Assembly: GCA_018400515.1 (NCBI GenBank)
Contig: JAGYMR010000047.1
Span: 1-14,172, forward strand
Direction: 5' to 3'
DNA: 14,172 nt
From: Tangfeifania sp.
GTDB lineage: Bacteria > Bacteroidota > Bacteroidia > Bacteroidales > Prolixibacteraceae
The position numbers and the translations under genes are program-made. Positions 1 through 6,230 of the stretch are shown here, piece after piece. The notes under the pieces were generated by a model. The model saw only the letters and a list, made by a program, of their open reading frames with translations. It did not search any database and was not told where the DNA came from. Every line of letters starts with the position of its first letter. Position 1 is the first letter of the stretch.

Positions 1-389
1 TAAGAAAAAGCTTCGTTGGTCCGGGAAAGGGTGGCATCAACCCGAAGTCTGATCCTGCTTTTTATCCGGTGCATCTCTTTTCCGGAATCCACCTGATCAA
101 TCTGAATGCTCACCTTCACATTTGCTAACCGTGGTTCGTGCTTTTCAATGGTTTCCCGGACAGAGGTTCTCAGTTTCTCCCGGTAAATCTGGGAATTAAA
201 GATATTCTCAAAATCATATTCCCATATTTCGCAACCAAAGGAAGGATCCGGTTTGTACTCCCCAAAAGTGGTAATTAAAATGAGGTGGATCATCCCGGCC
301 ACCGACTCGGCCAAAGGGCATTTCGGGTGCTCCTTTTTATTCATCAGGGCTTTGGGTTGAAAAGGCATTTTGTAGTAGTCCGCTAACAT
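1..389 (-). CDS. tssE: T6SS baseplate protein TssE (GPW/gp25 family), 3' end cut by window edge
   Basis: TssE is the gp25-like wedge protein of the T6SS baseplate, from which sheath assembly starts; it acts in the cytoplasm. Reading the minus strand from the ATG at 389 gives 129 codons with no stop before the left edge, so the end is missing. The family is usually about 130-150 residues, so only a short tail is probably lost. The protein has the gp25 layout: an N-terminal segment with CPLAESVAGMIHLILIT, the signature FGEYKPDPSFGCEIWEYDF, then a helix with SVRETIEKHEPRL, then strands KVSIQI and RIRLRVDATL. An AAGGGAG sequence sits five bases upstream of the ATG, a clear ribosome binding site in a region where most genes lack one. 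It starts 19 bases after the tssG stop, so the two are probably translated from one message. The family call is firm; the exact end is unknown. Confidence 0.85.
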   Translation of the reverse strand, partial: MLADYYKMPFQPKALMNKKEHPKCPLAESVAGMIHLILITTFGEYKPDPSFGCEIWEYDFENIFNSQIYREKLRTSVRETIEKHEPRLANVKVSIQIDQVDSGKEMHRIKSRIRLRVDATLSRTNEAFS

Positions 390-408
390 TTGCTCCCTTT
401 ATCATGCG

Positions 409-1356
409 TTAAATTACGGTTTGGTATCCAAGGAAAGGCCCCTCCGCCGGTTCCAGCAAAAATTTCTGCTTGTCCGGGGATGCAAGTACACGGGTCTTTA
501 CCTCCAAATCTGCCGGAATAAAAAAACGGTAGAAACATTGCAGGAAATCGGCGATTGCACCATTCTCCAGGTAATCGGCAATCCGTGTCTCCTTCAATGG
601 TCCCAAAAGGAAAACCAGGACCTTCCCCGTTACCTGCAATTCATCCCCGCAGACAAAATCCACACCCAGTGCAGCATTTCCAAGCATGCAGCCCTTATTA
701 GCCCCTTCGCTTTCAGTCCCTCCCCGGCGGGTTGATGTCGTTTCCTCTAACTGAATGCTTACTTTTTCACCAAGAATGGCTTCCAGGCATTTCTCCGTTT
801 GTTTAAAATCCCCTGCCATTTTGTAGGCAAAATGAAGGAATTTCACCATCCGTGAAACGTATTTCCGGCTTCCCGGAGCATCGATGTTCCAGAAAGCGGG
901 GAAGATATCCACAAAAAGACTTTCACAGAACCGGAAAAATATTTTCCGCTCTTCCAGTTCCAATTGAATCTTTTGCAAAAAAAGCTCGTTTTCAAAGGGC
1001 AGGAAAAAATCCCGTGCTGCATTCTCCTCAGCATTTAGCCTTTTTGACTCCGCCGCCCCCCCTCCTTCCTGTTTGGCATTCCTGTCCGGTTTATTATGAA
1101 AAAAACCTTCAGGCAGCTCATCGTAGATGGCATCCCGGTTAATATAAATTCCAAGGGGCTGTTGGCCGTTCGATAATTTTAACCTTTTGATAAAAGCAAT
1201 ATCCCGCGAGTACCTGCGCTTAAAAGCACCATTGGGAACCACAACAAAATCTTCGCTGGCAAAACCCTTTTCCATCAGATCTGCAATAACAGCCTCTGCT
1301 TTAATGTCGCGAAAAATACTTTGAATGGCTTCTTCTATATTATCCCTTACTGGCAT
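409..1356 (-). CDS. tssG: T6SSiii baseplate protein TssG
   Basis: TssG pairs with TssF as a wedge component of the T6SS baseplate in the cytoplasm. The 315-residue product follows the Bacteroidota TssG pattern: an N-terminal region with DNIEEAIQSIFRDIKAEAV, a central FFLPFENELFLQK block, a helical stretch FFRFCESLFVDIFPAFWNI, and a C-terminal half ending in FLLEPAEGPFLGYQTVI, a tail I associate with this family. A charged, Gly/Ala-rich linker (around residues 93-115) and a short Thr/Arg/Gly-rich stretch (around 207-220) look like flexible insertions. An in-frame TTG directly precedes the chosen ATG and could be used instead. The frame stays open upstream to a TGA near 1398 but holds no other ATG. 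No transmembrane segment is seen. The neighbours tssO upstream and tssE downstream on the same strand support the call. The partner tssF is not in the window and may lie to the left. Confidence 0.75.
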   Translation of the reverse strand: MPVRDNIEEAIQSIFRDIKAEAVIADLMEKGFASEDFVVVPNGAFKRRYSRDIAFIKRLKLSNGQQPLGIYINRDAIYDELPEGFFHNKPDRNAKQEGGGAAESKRLNAEENAARDFFLPFENELFLQKIQLELEERKIFFRFCESLFVDIFPAFWNIDAPGSRKYVSRMVKFLHFAYKMAGDFKQTEKCLEAILGEKVSIQLEETTSTRRGGTESEGANKGCMLGNAALGVDFVCGDELQVTGKVLVFLLGPLKETRIADYLENGAIADFLQCFYRFFIPADLEVKTRVLASPDKQKFLLEPAEGPFLGYQTVI

Positions 1357-1472
1357 CAAAAACGGGAAAAAATTAGGTTCTACATCCTGGACAATTCACA
1401 AAAAGGAATCATAAGGACCCCCTCCGGAGAAAACAACACCTCCCCTCCGAACGGGAGCAAGTTCTCAAAGGA

Positions 1473-2078
1473 TCACATCCCCAACTCTTCCATCTTTTTA
1501 ATAAGCCTGCGCCGGGTCATTCCAAGCTCCCTGGCAGCCTCTCTCTTATTGCCTCTGTGTTTTTCAAGGGTGATAGTGATCAGTTCAATCATTTGTTCAT
1601 CCGGAGTTAATTGTGCATCCTCTTTCACTTCTTCCACCTCCTCCTTAAAATCCTCTTTCATCTCAGCAATATGATCGGTTTTCACAAAAAGCTCACTGTA
1701 GGCATCGATCATATGAGCGTACAGATCGCTCCGGACGGTATCTTCCTCTACCCGGAGAGCCAGGTCCTCCATGTTATTCAGGATTTCTGAAAACCGGTCA
1801 CTGATCCGTCCTTTCCTGACACTGCTGACCTCCTTTGAATAATCAAGAAAAAGGGTGCGGGCAGAGTCCGTCAAAAAAAGAAATTGCCGGTCATTTTCAA
1901 TAATTTCTTCCAACCGGTTCTTCAGGTTTTCATACGCTTCGCTATTGTGTGCCTTATCAAGGGCAGGCATCCGGAAAGCATAAAACATGGGAATTGCAAC
2001 AATGCTAACCGCAAGCAAAAAAAGCAACAACATTTTAATAAAAGCTTCCGTCCTTTCCTTTTTATTTAATGGATCCAT
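1473..2078 (-). CDS. tssO: T6SSiii membrane protein TssO with C-terminal Fis-type helix-turn-helix
   Basis: TssO is one of the TssN-R proteins found in T6SSiii, which lacks the usual TssJLM membrane complex. The 201-residue product has a short positively charged N-terminus (NKKER), one hydrophobic segment at about 14-35, a helical middle region with DSARTLFLDYSKEV and LNNMEDLALRVEEDTVR, and a charged Glu/Lys coiled stretch at about 140-155. Those features fit TssO. The last 39 residues (163-201) are different: they match the Fis/HTH_8 DNA-binding fold, with LEKHRGNKREAARELGMTRR and then LIKKMEELGM. I do not remember such a domain as standard in TssO. By the positive-inside rule the N-terminus would be cytoplasmic and the HTH periplasmic, which conflicts with DNA binding. 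The gene starts 47 bases after tssK stops, and the frame is continuous, with no sign of a frameshift joining two genes. A stand-alone membrane regulator is the main alternative. Confidence 0.72.
   Translation of the reverse strand: MDPLNKKERTEAFIKMLLLFLLAVSIVAIPMFYAFRMPALDKAHNSEAYENLKNRLEEIIENDRQFLFLTDSARTLFLDYSKEVSSVRKGRISDRFSEILNNMEDLALRVEEDTVRSDLYAHMIDAYSELFVKTDHIAEMKEDFKEEVEEVKEDAQLTPDEQMIELITITLEKHRGNKREAARELGMTRRRLIKKMEELGM
1476..1592 (-). other. Fis/HTH_8-like DNA-binding domain at the end of TssO
   Basis: This is the segment for residues 163-201 of the TssO-like protein. It has the three-helix layout of the Fis C-terminal domain: a first helix ending in LEKHRGN, a second helix KREAARELG, and a recognition helix TRRRLIKKMEELGM, with the Gly turn (LGM) between them. 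In known proteins this domain sits at the C-terminus of Fis and of sigma54 activators, where it dimerises and binds DNA. It is basic (several Arg/Lys in the recognition helix), as expected for DNA contact. Function in this protein is inferred only. Confidence 0.75.
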
Positions 2079-2125
2079 TTTTATTTTTTTTGAGTTTCAA
2101 TTCAATAAAATGCACACCCGTTTCA

Positions 2126-3268
2126 TTAATCAACCAGGAAACTGTTTCCCGGCTTTTGCTTTTGCTCTTTGACAAAGATCTGACGGTCCTTTCTCTTTCC
2201 AATGAAATCAAGATTGCTCAGGGTATTGAACAATTTTGAAATTACATTGACAAAAGGGGCCAGTTCCTCTATCGAATGATTGATGTCATCATGATCGTAC
2301 GCATATTCAACCGCATTCAATAATAACGCTTCAAATTCCCCCTGTTTGAGTCCGCTCCAATCCTGAATGTAATTAAACAACTCCTCCCTGTCGGCGGCAG
2401 ATTGTGTGTTAATGGTGTTATGAATGATGCGGGCCAAAGCAGCCATCTGTTCAAAAATATAAACAGGAGGTTGGTAGCGGGCAATCTTCCGGAATTCCAC
2501 CAGATGGACCCCCAGAAATTGCAGTACAGCATTTGAAACTTCGGCCACCGTTCCGGCAATAGGGGTTCCCTGCTTTTTATTTTTAATTCCCTGAAGGATA
2601 TTGACTACATCAATTTCCATCTGCCCCAGTACTTTTAACAGCTGGGCATGGTAATCAACCAGTTTCGGATGACTATCAAGGGCCCGGCAGGCAGGAATGT
2701 AATTATCATCCAGTTCCGGTTTCCCGTCAATAAAGACCAATCTCCCGATAATGAAGGAATTGCCGGTTAAAATCGAATTCTTCTCTTCGGGACGGTGCAA
2801 TGACAAATGGTAGCCGGGCAAAACAAAAGGCAAACGGGGGGGCGTTTCCTCCGGATCCGGTTTTCCATAAGGCACTCTTTCAAAAAGATTAACCGTCAGG
2901 CAAACCAGGTACTCCTTCTCCGAAACCGCCTCCTGAGCCATCCGAATCTGCGGCATGGCTGCCGACAACTCCTCATCCAAAAAAGCGGCTTCCTCAATTT
3001 CAATTCCGGAACCATCCCGGGTAATGGCCGAACAATTCATGACTTTCACATGAATATAGCCCTGTCCGTCAATATCGGAAATAATTTTTACCGGTGCTTC
3101 TCCTCCCCATTTCCGGGATAATAACCCATAATTAAAAGGGGTAATGAAAGAAGCATTAACAGCTTGTAGTTTCCCTGCAACGGCATGATCGGTGGAAATA
3201 AAGTGATTTTTATTCACTTTCATTCCGTCAATCCAATTCACCGGGAGATTTTTTTCCTGATTTCCCAT
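2126..3268 (-). CDS. tssK: T6SSiii baseplate-membrane adaptor TssK
   Basis: TssK links the T6SS baseplate to the membrane complex and is related to phage receptor-binding proteins. The 380-residue product opens with LPVNWIDGMKVNKNHF (residues 8-23), the family's N-terminal signature where the protein meets the baseplate. It is soluble, with beta-rich segments up to about residue 190 and a helical C-terminal part containing LKQGEFEALLLNAVEYAYDH and INHSIEELAPFVNVISKLF. It is shorter than proteobacterial TssK (around 440), as is usual for the Bacteroidota form. The ATG at 3268 lies one base after the tssN stop (TGA at 3270-3272). An in-frame TTG at 3280 would give four more residues and an 11-base overlap with tssN. 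I prefer the ATG. The tight junction implies translational coupling with tssN. In T6SSiii its membrane partner is presumably TssN/O rather than TssL. Confidence 0.83.
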   Translation of the reverse strand: MGNQEKNLPVNWIDGMKVNKNHFISTDHAVAGKLQAVNASFITPFNYGLLSRKWGGEAPVKIISDIDGQGYIHVKVMNCSAITRDGSGIEIEEAAFLDEELSAAMPQIRMAQEAVSEKEYLVCLTVNLFERVPYGKPDPEETPPRLPFVLPGYHLSLHRPEEKNSILTGNSFIIGRLVFIDGKPELDDNYIPACRALDSHPKLVDYHAQLLKVLGQMEIDVVNILQGIKNKKQGTPIAGTVAEVSNAVLQFLGVHLVEFRKIARYQPPVYIFEQMAALARIIHNTINTQSAADREELFNYIQDWSGLKQGEFEALLLNAVEYAYDHDDINHSIEELAPFVNVISKLFNTLSNLDFIGKRKDRQIFVKEQKQKPGNSFLVD

Positions 3269-3269
3269 A

Positions 3270-4112
3270 TCATTTTTCAATTACGCGCTTACATACAATC
3301 ACACTGTTCTCCTTAATAAAATTAAAAGCATTTGTTTCTTCCGGATCAATATAACGGAAAGTACTGAACCATTTGGGTTTGTGATGAAAAATCCAGTCAT
3401 AAGGATGGTTGTTTTCATCCAGGTACTCAATTTTTTCATCCGGATTCCGGTCATTGTAATCGTTAATAAAATAGTAGAACAATTTTCCAAAGGTCATCTC
3501 CTTGGGAGCCTTTGCCCGGAAAGTGGTCATCGCCTCATCGCCGGCCCGCTTTCTGAATTCAAATCCCACTACCAGGGGGGATTCCATTTCCCTGTCGGTG
3601 GGATCATCCACATGTATATCCACTGGATATTGCCATTTGCGCAAAACCTTTACCGGAATATTCAGGTAAAAAAGATAGGTAAAATAGAACAAGAAAGGCA
3701 CCAAAAAGACCAAAAGGGTGACCAGATTTGTTGTGGCAAAAAACGGGAAATGTGAAAAATGAAATGCCAGTAAAAGCAAGGCAGCCCCCAGAAAGGCAAT
3801 GCCGAGGGTAAATGCCAGTTCAGTCCAGAGATGTTTTCTTTTCGCCCATAATAAAATCCGGTCGTAAAAAATCACATGAAGAAGCCCCAGAACCAGCATC
3901 CAGAGCATCAACAAATAAAAAACAACGGAATTTGAAAACGGAATTAATTCCTTGTTCCCCAGAAAGCCGCTGCCCCCGATCAGCAAACCACCAACCAGAA
4001 CATAAAAAATGGTTCTGAACTTATACCGTTTAGCATCTTTATGATTAAGAACGATTCCAACCATTGCCAGGGACAGGACAATGAAAACAATGATTAACAG
4101 AAGATTCTCCAT
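3270..4112 (-). CDS. tssN: T6SSiii multi-pass membrane protein TssN
   Basis: TssN is an inner-membrane protein specific to T6SSiii and is thought to help replace TssJLM. The 280-residue product has five predicted membrane segments at about 3-22, 33-52, 62-83, 97-118 and 127-151, followed by a soluble domain of about 120 residues. The segment VLRKWQYPVDIHVDDPTDRE links membrane and soluble parts. By the positive-inside pattern (KDAKRYKFR and WAKRKH loops) the C-terminal domain is probably cytoplasmic. That domain reads like a beta-grasp (ubiquitin-like) fold: strand VVGFEFRKR, strand TTFRAKAP, helix TFGKLFYYFINDYN, strand KIEYL and last strand NSVIVCKRV. The start ATG has no Shine-Dalgarno sequence. 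It is the first T6SS gene of the block, with a long spacer and a candidate promoter upstream. The TssN call rests on overall pattern and gene context. Confidence 0.8.
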   Translation of the reverse strand: MENLLLIIVFIVLSLAMVGIVLNHKDAKRYKFRTIFYVLVGGLLIGGSGFLGNKELIPFSNSVVFYLLMLWMLVLGLLHVIFYDRILLWAKRKHLWTELAFTLGIAFLGAALLLLAFHFSHFPFFATTNLVTLLVFLVPFLFYFTYLFYLNIPVKVLRKWQYPVDIHVDDPTDREMESPLVVGFEFRKRAGDEAMTTFRAKAPKEMTFGKLFYYFINDYNDRNPDEKIEYLDENNHPYDWIFHHKPKWFSTFRYIDPEETNAFNFIKENSVIVCKRVIEK

Positions 4113-4135
4113 AATGCTGTTTTAAATTAAAAAGA

Positions 4136-4330
4136 TTAATCCCGGCTTTTGCTTTTCATGGCCGTTAGATGGTATACACCCCATTTCCCGGGATTCACCC
4201 ACTGGCACACGACTCCTGTTAGAGATTCATAAGGCATTCCCTCAAAATCGGTTATTCTTTAATTTCCTTTTAGAGAAAATTCAAATAATCTCTCTGGTAG
4301 TTCAGTGAAAACCCCTTGATCCTCAATCAT
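4136..4330 (-). pseudogene. Interrupted small reading frame in the T6SS leader (in-frame TAA at codon 24)
   Basis: From the ATG at 4330 the minus strand encodes 23 residues beginning MIEDQGVFTELPERLF, then a TAA at 4259-4261. The same frame then stays open for 40 more codons (including LTGVVCQWVNPGKWGVYHL) to a TAA at 4136-4138, 24 bases before the tssN ATG. The second part could also start on its own at the ATG at 4237, preceded by GAGGG. The amino acid composition looks protein-like, but the codons (CTA, TTA, AGA) differ from the CTG- and CGG-using neighbours. It could be a decayed small gene, one or two leader peptides, or chance. I do not recognise the protein. Confidence 0.3.
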
Positions 4331-4342
4331 TCCTCTTCTTTA

Positions 4343-4371
4343 AATTTACAAGAAAAAAGCTTACTTGTCAA
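4343..4371 (-). promoter_or_regulatory. Candidate promoter of the T6SS block (TTGACA-N17-TAAATT)
   Basis: Read on the minus strand, TTGACA (4371-4366) is followed by exactly 17 bases and then TAAATT (4348-4343). This is a perfect -35 hexamer and a 4/6 match to the -10 of the general sigma70 consensus. It can also be read as a Bacteroidota-type TTG with TAAATTTA. It faces tssN and would give a leader of about 220 bases. Transcription would begin only about six bases before the ATG of the small frame at 4330. Confidence 0.45.
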
Positions 4372-4516
4372 CAAAAAACACGGTATACTTGCCACATCAG
4401 ACTAACCAGCAGTAATTCAGCCTTTTAAAAACTTTCCCGCCATTGACAACCGGCACACGGAGGCCACAGGAAATTTCATTTTCAGGAAATCGGGATGCAG
4501 GAACCTGTTTTTCACT

Positions 4517-4524
4517 TATATTTG
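4517..4524 (+). promoter_or_regulatory. Promoter core TATATTTG for the adenosine-kinase-like gene
   Basis: TATATTTG is an exact match to the Bacteroidota -7 consensus TAnnTTTG. It lies 61 bases before the ATG at 4586, giving a leader of roughly 55 bases. No clear TTTG -33 element is seen at the usual distance, so the assignment rests on the -7 motif and position. The leader has no Shine-Dalgarno sequence and is A-rich just before the start. Confidence 0.5.
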
Positions 4525-4585
4525 CATCCGAAAATTTCAGCACGCGGCATAGTTCCTGATAATCTTAACGAAAAACAGCAGTTGA

Positions 4586-5584
4586 ATGAAGCAAGAAAAT
4601 AAAAACCACCATGCCGTCCTGGGCATCGGAAATGCGCTGGTTGATGTGATCAATGTGCTTGAAAACGATGAAATGCTGGCTGAATTCGGGTTGCTCCGGG
4701 GCAGCATGACCCTGGTTGACATGGAGCTTTCACGAAAAATATATGATGCCACTTTTTTTAACAAGCGGGAGATAACCACCGGAGGTTCGGCTGCAAACAC
4801 CATGCATGCCCTGGCCAGTTTAGGGGGCCGCTGCGGATATCTCGGAAAAATAGGCAATGACAAACTGGGCGCTGTCTTCAGCGGGGAATTTGACCGTAAA
4901 AAAATAAAGAATCACTTAATTAAAAGCGAAAAAGGGACCGGAAGGGTTTTAAGCCTTGTAAGTTCCGATTCAGAGCGCACCATGGCCACCTACCTGGGGG
5001 CGGCTGCTGATCTGGAGCCGGATGAACTCAACCGGGAAATCTTCAGGCAATACGCCATTCTTTATCTGGAGGGATACCTCGTGCAAAACCAGGCCCTCAT
5101 TGAAAAAGCCATTGATATCGCCAGGAAGGAGGGCATGACGGTAGCCATTGACCTCTCCAGTTTTAATATCGTTGAGATGAACCTGGCTTTTCTGAAGAGA
5201 CTCATTGCTGAAAAGGTCGATATTGTATTTGCAAATGAAGAAGAGGCTTTTGCCTTCACAGGAAAAGCCCCGGAAGAAGCAGCGGCGGAAATTGCATCGG
5301 TTTGTCAAATTGCGGTAGTAAAAACCGGGAAGTCAGGATCCATCATTCAGGAGGGGGAAAAAAAGATCAAACTGGCGGCCATCGATGCACAAGCACTGGA
5401 TACCACCGGGGCAGGCGATAGTTATGCCGCAGGCTTCTTTTATGGATTGACCAATGGATACAGCCTTGAAAAATCGGGAAAGATCGCCGCCCACCTTTCA
5501 GGGAAAGTGGTGGAAGTGATGGGGGCTAAACTGCCGGAACATTTATGGCCCGACGTATTCCGGGAGATTCAGGAAATGAATTAA
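4586..5584 (+). CDS. Adenosine kinase-like PfkB-family carbohydrate/nucleoside kinase
   Basis: The 332-residue product is a ribokinase/PfkB-family kinase, most like the adenosine kinase branch, which phosphorylates adenosine to AMP with ATP in purine salvage. It opens with the beta strand GIGNALVDV (residues 13-21), has the sugar-binding signature GGSAANT at 66-72, and the C-terminal PfkB signature DTTGAGDSYAAGFFYG from 272, whose Asp 278 is the expected catalytic base. Length fits the family. The partner substrate is not fixed by these motifs: other PfkB enzymes act on fructose, ribose or nucleosides other than adenosine. Supporting a nucleoside role, the gene converges on a deoxynucleoside kinase, and their last bases overlap by four. 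It begins at an ATG with no Shine-Dalgarno sequence, 61 bases after a TATATTTG promoter core. All key motifs are intact. Confidence 0.87.
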   Translation: MKQENKNHHAVLGIGNALVDVINVLENDEMLAEFGLLRGSMTLVDMELSRKIYDATFFNKREITTGGSAANTMHALASLGGRCGYLGKIGNDKLGAVFSGEFDRKKIKNHLIKSEKGTGRVLSLVSSDSERTMATYLGAAADLEPDELNREIFRQYAILYLEGYLVQNQALIEKAIDIARKEGMTVAIDLSSFNIVEMNLAFLKRLIAEKVDIVFANEEEAFAFTGKAPEEAAAEIASVCQIAVVKTGKSGSIIQEGEKKIKLAAIDAQALDTTGAGDSYAAGFFYGLTNGYSLEKSGKIAAHLSGKVVEVMGAKLPEHLWPDVFREIQEMN

Positions 5585-6195
5585 AAAAGACCGTGGATCT
5601 GAGCATCCACTTTATCAATGATGGTACTTAAATCCTCCGGTTTATCCGTGAAATCAAGGTTGTCAACATTGACGATCAGCAATTCACCCATTTTATAACC
5701 TCCGATCCATTGTTCGTATCGTTCATTCAGCTGGTTCAGGTAATCGAGACGGATGGACGTTTCATACTCCCGGCCCCTTTTCTGGATCTGATTGACTAGG
5801 GTTGGGATGGAGGCCCTCAGGTAAATGAGCAGATCCGGGGGCTGAATAAAACTCACCATCCGGTCAAACAAAGATTTATAATTCTTAAAATCGCGGGTGC
5901 TCATCAACCCCATGCTGTGAAGGTTTGGAGCAAAAATTTCAGCATCCTCGTAGATGGTCCGGTCCTGAATGACCGTTTCTCCCGATTTTCGAATATCGGC
6001 GATTTGCTGAAAACGTGAATTAAGAAAATAGATCTGTAAATTGAAAGACCACCGCTGCATGTCGTTGTAAAAATCATTCAGATAGGGATTCTCTTCCACA
6101 TCTTCGTAATGCGGGGTCCACTTATATTGCTTCGCCAGCAACCCAGCAAGGGTCGTTTTTCCGGCACCGATATTGCCTGCCACTGCTATATGCAT
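5581..6195 (-). CDS. Deoxynucleoside kinase (dNK family, deoxyguanosine/deoxyadenosine kinase-like)
   Basis: This 204-residue cytosolic enzyme transfers phosphate from ATP to deoxynucleosides in DNA-precursor salvage. It has a P-loop GNIGAGKTT at residues 7-15, the substrate-site region with EDVEENPYLNDFYNDMQRWS (31-50), the DRT signature at 78-80 followed by IYEDAEIF, and a lid-like RGREYE segment with Arg/Glu residues for the nucleotide phosphates. The ENP and RWSF pattern is that of bacterial dGK/dAK enzymes rather than thymidine kinases; the exact base preference cannot be read from sequence. The ATG at 6195 lies 35 bases after the GH3-like gene stops, so the two are probably one transcript. 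The last codons form a terminator hairpin (5593-5610), and the stop TAA overlaps the stop of the convergent adenosine-kinase-like gene. Confidence 0.9.
   Translation of the reverse strand: MHIAVAGNIGAGKTTLAGLLAKQYKWTPHYEDVEENPYLNDFYNDMQRWSFNLQIYFLNSRFQQIADIRKSGETVIQDRTIYEDAEIFAPNLHSMGLMSTRDFKNYKSLFDRMVSFIQPPDLLIYLRASIPTLVNQIQKRGREYETSIRLDYLNQLNERYEQWIGGYKMGELLIVNVDNLDFTDKPEDLSTIIDKVDAQIHGLF
5583..5610 (-). terminator. Intrinsic terminator embedded in the end of the deoxynucleoside kinase gene
   Basis: On the minus strand GTGGAT pairs with ATCCAC across a six-base loop (5593-5610), followed by GGTC and a run of six T (5588-5583). The stem encodes the residues VDAQIH near the C-terminus, and the T run includes the stop codon. 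This is a short but well-formed intrinsic terminator placed inside the coding sequence. It may also weakly serve the opposing gene, since the plus strand has TTTATC after the same stem. Confidence 0.55.
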
Positions 6196-6230
6196 GGTAC
6201 TTTTTTTGAAAAGTAAATATAACCAATTTT

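Larger units (their letters stand above)
4113..4585. other. Divergent spacer between tssN and the adenosine-kinase-like gene
   Basis: This 473-base stretch separates the leftward T6SS block from the rightward kinase gene. It holds a sigma70-like promoter on the minus strand (4343-4371), an interrupted minus-strand reading frame (4136-4330), an inverted repeat AATCCCGG (4138-4145) with CCGGGATT (4188-4195) just upstream of tssN, and a TATATTTG promoter core on the plus strand (4517-4524). A second plus-strand sequence, TATACTTG at 4384-4391 with a TTG 16 bases before it, resembles the promoter core with one mismatch. I see no tRNA, no convincing intact gene and no insertion-sequence ends. Confidence 0.6.

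Noticed and set aside
1..4112. T6SS block considered as a phage tail or contractile injection (eCIS) cluster
   Set aside because: gp25-like TssE alone could fit either, but the membrane proteins TssN and TssO and the TssK adaptor are specific to T6SSiii.
4384..4391. TATACTTG as a second rightward promoter for the adenosine-kinase-like gene
   Set aside because: It has one mismatch in the core, a short 16-base spacing to its TTG, and would give a leader of nearly 190 bases; TATATTTG at 4517-4524 is the better candidate.
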